A stretch of 64,000 bases of DNA from Prevotella melaninogenica (lineage in GTDB: Bacteria; Bacteroidota; Bacteroidia; Bacteroidales; Bacteroidaceae). The translations under genes were made by a program, and so were the position numbers. Shown in pieces: positions 19,386-26,325 of this stretch (the stretch's first letter is position 1; each line of letters begins with the position of its first letter). Below the pieces are notes generated by a model. The model did not search any database and was not told the DNA's origin. It saw only the letters and a list, made by a program, of their open reading frames with translations. The stretch is taken from positions 248,001 to 312,000 of the forward strand of contig NZ_AP018049.1 in assembly GCF_003609775.1 (NCBI RefSeq), given 5' to 3'.

Positions 19386-19850
19386 ATGATGAAACGAATA
19401 TTGTTTGCAATATCACTTAGTATCTGTATGGAAGGAACTGTTACTGCCCAACAGAAGAATATGTCGATGAAATCTTATGAAAATGAGGTTCGGAAAGATA
19501 CAATCGATACCTTAGGAGTGAAAAAAGAAATGCCCGAGAAGATTATCTGTTGTATTCCTCCAATACCATATTTCCCAGGTAATATCCAACAATTCCTCCG
19601 TACTCACCTTGTATGGCCAGCCGGTCGTAAGAATAAGAATGTTGAAGGGAGGGTGATTGTCAAGTTCTATATAGACCGCGACGGTAGCTGTTCTCAATTT
19701 AAGGTCCTCCGTTCGTTGAATCCATCTTTCGATGCTGAGACATTAAGAGTGTTGAAGTTAATGCCAAAATGGAATATGAGTTCTATGGAAGGAAATGGTG
19801 CTTGGTATGTCTTACCAGTTTATTTTAAGAAGCAAAAAGCTCAACAATAA
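19386..19850 (+). CDS. Small secreted protein with a TonB C-terminal-type domain (first of a pair)
   Basis: The 154-residue product has a signal peptide (to VTAQQ) and then a TonB_C-like domain of about 80 residues: FPGNIQQFLRTHLVWP, VEGRVIVKFYIDRDG, VLRSLNPSFDAETLRVLKLMPKW. That order and the PAFDAEALRVV-like helix are the family pattern. It has no N-terminal transmembrane anchor or Pro-rich spacer, so it cannot work as a normal energy-coupling TonB. A periplasmic free-standing domain is the plain reading. It carries a KIICCIPP Cys pair. The paralogue follows 12 bp later. Confidence 0.8.
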   Translation: MMKRILFAISLSICMEGTVTAQQKNMSMKSYENEVRKDTIDTLGVKKEMPEKIICCIPPIPYFPGNIQQFLRTHLVWPAGRKNKNVEGRVIVKFYIDRDGSCSQFKVLRSLNPSFDAETLRVLKLMPKWNMSSMEGNGAWYVLPVYFKKQKAQQ

Positions 19851-19862
19851 AAGTCTACGGTT

Positions 19863-20345
19863 ATGATGAAGAAACTGTTGTTAGTCCTGTTTTTAAGTTT
19901 TGTAGTCGTTAGTAATATCAATGCACAGAAGCTGAAAAGAACGATGAAACCGAAGAAAAAGGAACAAATAGAGCAGCCTTATTGTGCGGAACCAGCCTTT
20001 GATCCTTGTAATGACACCTTGAATGTGGATACCTTAGGTGCAAAGATGTTCGAAACTGTCGAGGGATTGAAACCTTCGTTCCGAGGTAATCTCTTCGAAT
20101 TCATCGCATCAAATCTTCAATATCCGCCTGAATTGGCAGAAAACTCAATATCGGGAAAGGTTATTATAAAGTTTTTTGTGACTCCCTCTGGTCATTGTTG
20201 TCTGTTCAGGGTTATGCGTTCTGTAGACCCGTATTTGGACAGAGAGGCACTTCGCGTACTAAAACTTATGCCAGCGTGGGAGTGGGAAAGACGACCGAGG
20301 CAGGGAGTTTGGCAGCTTGTGCCAGTCATTTTCAGATTGCAATAA
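19863..20345 (+). CDS. Small secreted protein with a TonB C-terminal-type domain (second of a pair)
   Basis: Paralogue of the gene just upstream, 160 residues, with a signal peptide (to SNINAQ). A short basic stretch (KLKRTMKPKKKEQ) precedes the TonB_C-like domain (FRGNLFEFIASNLQYPPE, SGKVIIKFFVTPSGHCCLFRVMRSVDPYLDREALRVLKLMPAW). Both proteins keep DTLNVDTLG/DTIDTLG before the domain, so they probably arose by tandem duplication. Free-standing TonB_C domains are common in Bacteroidales. The binding partner is unknown. Confidence 0.8.
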   Translation: MMKKLLLVLFLSFVVVSNINAQKLKRTMKPKKKEQIEQPYCAEPAFDPCNDTLNVDTLGAKMFETVEGLKPSFRGNLFEFIASNLQYPPELAENSISGKVIIKFFVTPSGHCCLFRVMRSVDPYLDREALRVLKLMPAWEWERRPRQGVWQLVPVIFRLQ

Positions 20346-20417
20346 GACAAAGTTACTCATAATATAGCCACTTAACTTAAAGTATTTAGTCATTATTAAG
20401 ATTAGTGTTTACTCTTA

Positions 20418-20466
20418 ACACGGTTGGTGTTAGCCATGAGCACCAACCGTGCGGAGTATTAGCACG
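20418..20466. repeat. 22-bp-period GCAC-dyad array, locus 2
   Basis: Units begin at 20418 (ACACGGTTGGTGT), 20440 (GCACCAACCGTGC) and 20462 (GCACGAAGG, broken), exactly 22 bp apart. Confidence 0.8.
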
Positions 20467-20617
20467 AAGGAAGAAAAATGTAACAATGTTCTTTGATGTT
20501 GCTGCCTTATGCTTTCAAACAGTGAATCAAAGGGCTGAATACTCCTATACTTCTAATTCTATAGCTTTCATCTTCAAATTTCCAATGGCTTTTTGCCCCC
20601 ATCTTATTCTTTTATCG

Positions 20618-20625
20618 TACCTTTG
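20618..20625 (+). promoter_or_regulatory. -7 box of gpmI
   Basis: TACCTTTG followed by C, about 60 bp before the gpmI ATG, with a TTTG near the -33 position. Confidence 0.65.
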
Positions 20626-20685
20626 CAGTAACAATAATAATAATAGGTAATAAACGAAGATAATAACAAAAATAAAGGAATAATT

Positions 20686-22203
20686 ATGGCAAAGAAAGCT
20701 TTATTGATGATCCTTGACGGATGGGGTAACGGTAAGCATGGTAAGGGTGATGTAATCTATAACACACCAACTCCATACTTAGATTATTTGAATGCAGTTA
20801 GTGCACACTCTGAGTTGCAGGCTTCAGGTGAGGACGTAGGTCTTCCAGATGGCCAGATGGGTAACTCTGAGGTTGGTCACTTGAATATAGGTGCAGGTCG
20901 TATCGTATATCAGGACCTCGTTAAGATTAACAAGGCTTGCCAGAGCGGTGACATCTTGAAGAACCAAGATATCATTGATGCATACAGCTATGCACAGAAG
21001 AATGGTAAGAAACTTCACTTGATGGGTCTGACCTCTGCGGGTGGTGTACACTCTTCACTTGATCACCTCTTTAAGCTCATCGAGATTGGTAAAGAATATA
21101 ACCTCAAGGATGTTTACGTTCATTGTTTCATGGACGGACGTGACACTGACCCAAAGAGTGGTGCAGGTTTCGTTGCTGACATTCAGAAGGTATGTGATGC
21201 AAATGATGCACATATCGCTTCAGTAATTGGCCGTTTCTATGCAATGGACCGTGATAAGCGTTGGGACCGTGTGAAAGAAGCATACGACTTGCTCGTTGAG
21301 GGTAAGGGTACTCCTGCTACTGACATGGTTAAGGCGATTGAGGCAAGCTATGCAGAAGGTGTGACTGACGAGTTTATCAAGCCTATTACCAATTCTTCTG
21401 TGAATGGTAAGATTGAGGAGGGTGACGTAGTTATCTTCATCAACTTCCGTAACGACCGCGCGAAGGAGTTGACATTGGTGCTCACACAGCAGGACCTCCC
21501 AGAGGAAGGTATGCACACAATTAAGGATCTGCAGTTCTACTGTATGACTCCATACGATGCAAACTTTAAGAACGTGAATGTACTCTTCCCTAAGGAGAAC
21601 GTAATGGATACATTAGGTGAATATCTCAGCAAGCTCGGCAAGAAGCAGCTTCACACAGCCGAGACAGAGAAGTATGCACACGTAACCTTCTTCTTCAATG
21701 GTGGTCGTGAGCAGCCTTATGAAGGTGAAGATCGTATCTTGGTACCTTCTCCAAAGGTGGCAACATACGACTTGAAGCCAGAGATGAGTGCCTTCGAGGT
21801 GAAGGATAAGCTTGTTGGTGCTATTAATACACAGGAGTATGACTTCATCGTTGTGAATTTTGCTAATGGTGATATGGTGGGTCATACAGGTGTTTACAAT
21901 GCGATTGCAAAGGCTGTATGGGCAGTTGATCAGTGTGTTAAGGAGGTGGTTGAGGCTGCAAAGGCTAACGATTATGAAACAATCATTATCGCTGACCACG
22001 GTAATGCAGACAACGCAATCAATGAGGATGGCAGTCCAAACACTGCTCACTCACTCAACCCAGTACCATTCATCTATGTTACTGACAATAACTCAGCAAC
22101 AGTTAAGAATGGTCGTTTGGCTGACGTTGCTCCTTCAATCCTTCATATTATGGGCTTAGAACAGCCAGCAGATATGACAGGTGAGAATCTTATAAATGAT
22201 TAA
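20686..22203 (+). CDS. gpmI: 2,3-bisphosphoglycerate-independent phosphoglycerate mutase
   Basis: Interconverts 3- and 2-phosphoglycerate in glycolysis through a phosphoserine and two Mn ions. It has 505 residues, the family norm. D11 in ILDGWGNG is a metal ligand, [14 protein letters not shown] holds the phosphoserine S61, MDGRDTDP and the C-terminal [11 protein letters not shown] carry further metal ligands, and AHSLNPVPF is the closing motif. It is monocistronic, with its own promoter and a strong terminator. Confidence 0.97.
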   Translation: MAKKALLMILDGWGNGKHGKGDVIYNTPTPYLDYLNAVSAHSELQASGEDVGLPDGQMGNSEVGHLNIGAGRIVYQDLVKINKACQSGDILKNQDIIDAYSYAQKNGKKLHLMGLTSAGGVHSSLDHLFKLIEIGKEYNLKDVYVHCFMDGRDTDPKSGAGFVADIQKVCDANDAHIASVIGRFYAMDRDKRWDRVKEAYDLLVEGKGTPATDMVKAIEASYAEGVTDEFIKPITNSSVNGKIEEGDVVIFINFRNDRAKELTLVLTQQDLPEEGMHTIKDLQFYCMTPYDANFKNVNVLFPKENVMDTLGEYLSKLGKKQLHTAETEKYAHVTFFFNGGREQPYEGEDRILVPSPKVATYDLKPEMSAFEVKDKLVGAINTQEYDFIVVNFANGDMVGHTGVYNAIAKAVWAVDQCVKEVVEAAKANDYETIIIADHGNADNAINEDGSPNTAHSLNPVPFIYVTDNNSATVKNGRLADVAPSILHIMGLEQPADMTGENLIND

Positions 22204-22230
22204 ACAGATTTTAATAAATCTAAAATAATT

Positions 22231-22270
22231 AAATCCCAAGCGCATTTTTTGCATTTGGGATTTCTTTTTT
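22231..22270 (+). terminator. Terminator of gpmI
   Basis: AAATCCCAA / TTTGGGATTT stem followed by CTTTTTT. Confidence 0.88.
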
Positions 22271-22273
22271 CAT

Positions 22274-22281
22274 TACCTTTG
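22274..22281 (+). promoter_or_regulatory. -7 box of the Cys/Lys-repeat peptide gene
   Basis: TACCTTTG followed by C, directly after the gpmI terminator and about 70 bp before the ATG at 22353. Confidence 0.6.
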
Positions 22282-22352
22282 CGCCCATAAGGAATTATAT
22301 CCTTTCCGAGTTTTAAAGATATTAATGTGTAATTTTTAAACAGTAAAAGATT

Positions 22353-22676
22353 ATGGATTTTAAGAAAATAGCATTGTCACTTGTAGTAGCATTTAGTGTA
22401 TGTTCACTCAGCGCACAGGCACAGAGCCAGTGCTCAAAGAAGTGTGACAAGGCTCCAAATGAGCAGGTAGAGAAGGGCAAGCAGTGCGATAAGGCAGGTA
22501 AGGCTTGTGATGAGAAGGCTGAAAAGGCTTGTGATAAGCAGGCTGGTAGCTGCTGCAAGAAGCAGGAAAAGGCTTGCGATAAGTCTGCTAAGGCTTGTGA
22601 TAAGGAAAAGAAGGACTGCAAGAAGGCACAGGCAGGTAGCTGCTGCAAGAAGCAGGCTCAGCCAAAGAAGAAGTAA
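22353..22676 (+). CDS. Secreted Cys/Lys-repeat peptide
   Basis: I do not recognise a characterised family. The 107-residue product has a signal peptide (cleavage probably near AQAQ, residue 24). The mature part is about 83 residues with 12 Cys (27, 31, 45, 52, 60, 67, 68, 75, 82, 89, 97, 98) and very many Lys. Repeats of KACDK/KQCDK and two copies of AGSCCKKQ are visible. It has its own promoter and terminator, so it is a discrete gene. The composition suggests a metal-binding or disulphide-rich envelope or secreted peptide; that is inference. Confidence 0.8.
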   Translation: MDFKKIALSLVVAFSVCSLSAQAQSQCSKKCDKAPNEQVEKGKQCDKAGKACDEKAEKACDKQAGSCCKKQEKACDKSAKACDKEKKDCKKAQAGSCCKKQAQPKKK

Positions 22677-22697
22677 TAGTTTAACTTCAAAAATAAG

Positions 22698-22726
22698 AAA
22701 GTCGTGTCGAAAGGCACGACTTTTTT
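22698..22726 (+). terminator. Terminator of the Cys/Lys peptide gene
   Basis: AAAGTCGTG / CACGACTTT stem followed by a T run. Confidence 0.88.
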
Positions 22727-22747
22727 GTTGTTATCAGAACTTTATCG

Positions 22748-22755
22748 TACTTTTG
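22748..22755 (+). promoter_or_regulatory. -7 box of the ung pair
   Basis: TACTTTTG upstream of the first glycosylase gene. Confidence 0.55.
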
Positions 22756-22839
22756 TAGTAACAAAACTACGTGTGATAGGATGAGATAATGAAATCTTCA
22801 TTCTTCTTCTTATTGCGCTTGTGGATAAAAGTCATAGCT

Positions 22840-23505
22840 ATGAACGTAAAGATAGAAGCTTCGTGGGAACAACAACTGAGAGGAGAGTTTGAGAAACCTT
22901 ACTTCCAGCAGTTGGTTGAGCAGGTGAGACAAGAGTATGCACAGTTCTCTTGTTATCCTCCAGGGAAGTTGATTTTCAATGCCTTTAATCTTTGTCCTTT
23001 CGATAAAGTAAGGGTTGTGATTATCGGTCAAGACCCTTATCATGAGCCCGGCCAGGCGATGGGATTAAGCTTCTCCGTGCCTGATGGGGTACAGCTTCCA
23101 CCTTCATTGCAGAATATCTATAAGGAGATTGCAGCTGACTTGGGTACACCGATTTATCAGTCTGGTGACTTGACACGATGGGCAGAGCAAGGAGTTCTCC
23201 TGCTGAATGCTACACTTACCGTTCGTGCACACGTCGCTAATAGTCACCAGCGATTAGGGTGGGGAACCTTTACAGATGCAGCTATCAAGGCACTAAGTGA
23301 TGGTCGAGAGAACTTAGTCTTTATGCTTTGGGGCGGTTTTGCGCGTAGTAAGAAGGCACTGATCGACCAGCAGCGACATTGTGTCATAGAAAGTGTACAC
23401 CCTTCGCCACTCTCTGCTAATCGTGGTGGATGGTTTGGGCAGCACCAGTTCTCACGTTGTAACGCCTACTTGACCTCTTGTGGGGCGCAACCTATTGAGT
23501 GGTAG
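22840..23505 (+). CDS. ung: Uracil-DNA glycosylase (canonical copy)
   Basis: Family-1 enzyme that removes uracil from DNA. I placed the start at 22840 (MNVKIEASW), which gives the usual 221 residues; an in-frame ATG at 22789 would add 17 hydrophobic residues not typical of the family. All active-site motifs are intact: GQDPYHEPGQA (catalytic D65, H68), LLLNATLTV (N123), and HPSPLSA with catalytic H187 and the intercalating L191. A second, divergent copy follows 15 bp downstream in the same operon. Confidence 0.96.
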   Translation: MNVKIEASWEQQLRGEFEKPYFQQLVEQVRQEYAQFSCYPPGKLIFNAFNLCPFDKVRVVIIGQDPYHEPGQAMGLSFSVPDGVQLPPSLQNIYKEIAADLGTPIYQSGDLTRWAEQGVLLLNATLTVRAHVANSHQRLGWGTFTDAAIKALSDGRENLVFMLWGGFARSKKALIDQQRHCVIESVHPSPLSANRGGWFGQHQFSRCNAYLTSCGAQPIEW

Positions 23506-23520
23506 TGATAATTAACAGCA

Positions 23521-24219
23521 ATGGAATGGATTTTAGAAGAGTCGTGGCGTGAAAAGCTGAAAGACGAAATGGATGAACCCTACTACAGGAATTTGGTAGA
23601 AAAGGTGCGAGAGGAGTATGAGAATAAGACTTGCTATCCGCCAGAAGATAAGATTTTCAATGCCTTAAATCTTTGTCCTTTTGATAAGGTAAAGGTTGTC
23701 ATTATGGGGCAGGACCCTTATTTCAATCCTGGTCAAGCTATGGGGCTGAGTTTCTCCGTGCCTGAAGGCGTACAGCTTCCGCCTTCATTGAAGACTCTAT
23801 ATAGGGCACTTGGGATTAATCTCAATGGGATTAATCAGCCTTCGGGAGACCTTACACGCTGGGCTGAACAAGGTGTGTTGTTGTTGAATACGGTATTGAC
23901 TGTGCGTGAGAAGCAAGCTAACAGTCATCGTAAATACAAGTGGCGGCTTTTTACGGATGCTGTTATCAAGGCATTGGATGCTGAGCGTGAGCATATCGTC
24001 TTTATGTTATGGGGACGTATAGCGCAACGAAAGGAGCGTTTTATACGTACGGATAATGGCAGGCATATGGTTTTGAAGGCGATACACCCTTCACCGGCTG
24101 TCCGCCGTAAAGGAGAATGGAATGGAAAAGAACATTTCACGTGCTGCAACAAGTATTTAAATGAGCATGGAATTGCAACTATTGACTGGATGGTAGTGAG
24201 TGAACAAGTTGACGAGTGA
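23521..24219 (+). CDS. Second, active-site-altered uracil-DNA glycosylase paralogue
   Basis: Tandem paralogue of the preceding gene, 232 residues, open throughout. Catalytic D65 (GQDPYF), N123 (LLLNTVLTV) and H189 (HPSPA) are kept. Two hallmark positions differ: the His after DPY is Phe (F68), and the Leu that normally wedges into the helix after HPSP is Ala (A193), followed by VRRKG in place of SAxRG. A changed substrate range or weaker base flipping is a reasonable inference. The last residues, SEQVDE, come from a repeat shared with the DUF3109 gene. Two ung genes are known in other Bacteroidales. Confidence 0.9.
   Translation: MEWILEESWREKLKDEMDEPYYRNLVEKVREEYENKTCYPPEDKIFNALNLCPFDKVKVVIMGQDPYFNPGQAMGLSFSVPEGVQLPPSLKTLYRALGINLNGINQPSGDLTRWAEQGVLLLNTVLTVREKQANSHRKYKWRLFTDAVIKALDAEREHIVFMLWGRIAQRKERFIRTDNGRHMVLKAIHPSPAVRRKGEWNGKEHFTCCNKYLNEHGIATIDWMVVSEQVDE
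24199..24217. repeat. 16-bp-period repeat, copy at the 3' end of the second ung
   Basis: This 19-nt AGTGAACAAGTTGACGAGT is identical to 25102-25120. It encodes SEQVDE and leads into the stop codon. Confidence 0.8.
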
Positions 24220-24348
24220 ATAAGTTTATTAGTTTTCGAGTTGTTTACTTTAAAGAGTATAAGGCGTATTTGCCTTGTAAGGCTTATAGGACTAAGATAG
24301 TTTGTTTACCTAATTAAAGCCTTAAAATAAGGTTAGAAGGGAATTATC

Positions 24349-24436
24349 TTCGTGAAGAAAAATATTTATTTTCATGAAAAGAAATATTTATTTTCACGAG
24401 AAAAAAGATTTTTCTTCATGAAAATAATTTGGCGAA
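24349..24436. repeat. 22-bp-period TTCATGAA array, locus 1
   Basis: Units begin at 24349, 24371, 24393 and 24415 (TTCGTGAA, TTCATGAA, TTCACGAG, TTCATGAA), each 22 bp apart, with AATATTTATT-like spacers. Same family as 36356-36443. Confidence 0.8.
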
Positions 24437-24516
24437 AGGCTCTGAGTTAATGGATAAAGGCAGTTGATAGTACTGCAAAAGACAATTGAAAATGAAATAA
24501 TTTAGCGTTAAGAAAG

Positions 24517-25122
24517 ATGGGTAATACGTATGATCATATATTCATGGTGGGCGATGTGCTTGTTTCACCAGATATAATCAATGTGAAGTTTTGCTGTGAT
24601 CTCGATAAGTGTCATGGTCAATGCTGTATTGATGGAGATGCTGGCGCACCTGTGACCTTGGACGAGACAATGGAGATAGAGAACATTCTCGATACTGTTT
24701 GGGGTGATTTGTCTGCCTCTGGTCAGGCGGTCATCGACAAGCAGGGCGTTGCTTATACCGATGAAGAAGGTGAATTGGTGACGAGTATCGTTGGCGGTAA
24801 GGACTGTGTCTTTACTTGTTATGAGAATGGATGTTGTCTTTGTGCGTTGGAGCGTTCCTATCGTAATGGTAAGACAGGCTTTGTAAAGCCTATTTCTTGT
24901 TCGTTGTATCCCGTTAGAGTGAAAGACTTTGGTAATGGTACCTGTGGTATTAATTATCATCACTGGCGCATCTGTGCTGATGCAAGAAAAAAAGGAGAAG
25001 AACTAAATCTTCCCCTTTATAAGTTTTTGAAGGAACCTCTTACTCGTAGATTTGGCAAGGAGTGGTATGATGAATTGTGCGAAGTAGCTCTTCAGTTAAT
25101 AAGTGAACAAGTTGACGAGTAG
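24517..25122 (+). CDS. DUF3109-family Cys-rich protein
   Basis: 201 residues that match the pattern of DUF3109: VKFCCDLDKCHGQCCIDGDAGAPV near residues 24-47, CVFTCYENGCCLCALE, KPISCSLYPVR, and a late HHWRICADA. More than ten Cys residues suggest Zn or Fe-S binding, but the family has no proven function that I know. The last codons (SEQVDE) derive from the 16-bp repeat. It converges on the AraC-type gene at 25225. Confidence 0.85.
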   Translation: MGNTYDHIFMVGDVLVSPDIINVKFCCDLDKCHGQCCIDGDAGAPVTLDETMEIENILDTVWGDLSASGQAVIDKQGVAYTDEEGELVTSIVGGKDCVFTCYENGCCLCALERSYRNGKTGFVKPISCSLYPVRVKDFGNGTCGINYHHWRICADARKKGEELNLPLYKFLKEPLTRRFGKEWYDELCEVALQLISEQVDE

Positions 25123-25233
25123 ACAAGTTGACGAGTTACTACCGATATAAAGCAAAGAGAATTATTCTTTGAACAAGCAACTGGTTAACTCGTCAACTTG
25201 TCTACTTGTCAACTCGTCTACTCGTCAACTTTT
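25102..25233. repeat. Inverted 16-bp-period repeat between convergent genes
   Basis: ACAAGTTGACGAGTAG units run forward at 25102-25136. Their complements (ACTCGTCAACTTGTCT, and so on) run at 25187-25233. Together they can form a long hairpin between the DUF3109 gene and the AraC gene, supply the stop codons of both, and probably act as a bidirectional terminator. Confidence 0.75.
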
Positions 25234-26109
25234 CCTAAACTTCGAGGGACTCATGCCCACATGTTCCTTAAAGTATTTACCCAAAAAGCTCTGATTAGCG
25301 AAGTTTAGCTCATCAGCTATCTGCTTAATACTCATCGTACTGTTTCTTAACATTACGCGTAATTCACGTGTCACATAGGAGTCAATCCAGTCGCTTGGCG
25401 TACGTCTGCTGACTGTACGCACCGTCTCAGAGAGGTATTTCGATGTGATACACAACTGTTGTGCATACCAGCTAACACGTCGTTCCGTACGGTAGTTCTT
25501 CTCCACAGTTTGTATGAAGTCACGGAAGATGACCTCAGCACGTGTCTGTCCAGCTTCTCCTACTTGTTGGAAGCGATAGATGATGTTACTCATGTCGATG
25601 ACAAGTGCCTTTAGCATTGTCATAACCAACTCACGGCGGAAACGGTGGCCAATATCAATAATCTTTTCTTTGATATGTTCGATATCGTTTTCCAATGCTT
25701 TAGTCTGATTGTCATCAAGATGGAAAACGGGATGTGTACGGGCAAAGAGGAAGAGAGCAGAAAGTTCGTGGACTCCACTTACAATGTTCTGAAAGAAATC
25801 GTATGACATGATGAGGGCGATTCCCTTGCAATCTTGTGAAAGCATATAATCAGCAACTACCTGCTCCTCGCTGATGATAATGACGTCTCCAGAGCTCACC
25901 TCGTGCATCTTTGTGTCAACGGTATATTGCGCATGACCGCTGGTACAGAGTGCAAGAAAGAGTGACTTCATGCGAGAAGGACTGGTAGGAAGTGGTACTT
26001 GCGTAATATCTTCGAAGAGAATAAGGTCGTTGTCTATATATTTACCTTCAGGATAGACTGCTTTTGCTTGTGCTACATTAACTTCGAGAAGTCTTATCTT
26101 TTTGTTCAT
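25225..26109 (-). CDS. AraC-family transcriptional regulator
   Basis: I placed the start at 26109 (MNKKIRLLEV), 22 nt after a -7 box; the longer frame adds 25 residues upstream of the box. The 294-residue protein has an N-terminal cupin-like sensing domain (about 20-130, with VSSGDVIIISEEQ) and a C-terminal AraC DNA-binding domain (about 205-290, two helix-turn-helices; LNFANQSFLGKYFKEHVGMSPSKFRK is the second). The stop codon TGA lies in a copy of the 16-bp repeat. Its targets are unknown. Confidence 0.9.
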   Translation of the reverse strand: MNKKIRLLEVNVAQAKAVYPEGKYIDNDLILFEDITQVPLPTSPSRMKSLFLALCTSGHAQYTVDTKMHEVSSGDVIIISEEQVVADYMLSQDCKGIALIMSYDFFQNIVSGVHELSALFLFARTHPVFHLDDNQTKALENDIEHIKEKIIDIGHRFRRELVMTMLKALVIDMSNIIYRFQQVGEAGQTRAEVIFRDFIQTVEKNYRTERRVSWYAQQLCITSKYLSETVRTVSRRTPSDWIDSYVTRELRVMLRNSTMSIKQIADELNFANQSFLGKYFKEHVGMSPSKFRKS

Positions 26110-26130
26110 TTTCCTATTATTTAGAAGTTG

Positions 26131-26138
26131 CAAATATA
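26131..26138 (-). promoter_or_regulatory. -7 box of the AraC-type gene
   Basis: TATATTTG followed by C on the minus strand. Confidence 0.6.
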
Positions 26139-26240
26139 CTGATTTATTTCTTTTTTCGAAAAGTTTATGTGGGAAAAAGGACAATTTCTGTGGAAATATG
26201 GGTGGTAATTGGTTGTGATAGGTGATATTTAGAAGAAAAT

Positions 26241-26278
26241 AAAAAATCCCTTTCTCGTTTTGTGAGAAAGGGATTTTC
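26241..26278 (-). terminator. Terminator of gyrB
   Basis: AAAATCCCTTTCTC / GAGAAAGGGATTTT stem, followed on the minus strand by TTTTTATTTTC. It is downstream of the gyrB stop. Confidence 0.9.
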
Positions 26279-26325
26279 TTTATGTTTTCAGCTTTAGAAG
26301 CTGTTTTTAATCTGCTTAGAGAAAC

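Larger units (their letters stand above)
20346..20685 (+). other. Intergenic region upstream of gpmI
   Basis: 340 bp holding a GCAC-dyad 22-bp array (20418-20466) and the gpmI promoter (20618-20625). A short ORF across it has no support. I see no terminator for the preceding gene pair other than the dyad array itself. Confidence 0.6.

Noticed and set aside
20405..20650. 81-codon frame before gpmI
   Set aside because: It begins inside a repeat and covers the gpmI promoter.
22322..22648. Minus-strand frame opposite the Cys/Lys peptide gene
   Set aside because: It is the complement of a repetitive coding region (AAG/TGC codons give long open antisense frames). Promoter, signal peptide and terminator are all on the plus strand.
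23521..24219. Second ung as a pseudogene
   Set aside because: The frame is full length and catalytic Asp, Asn and His are kept; changes are limited to specific positions.
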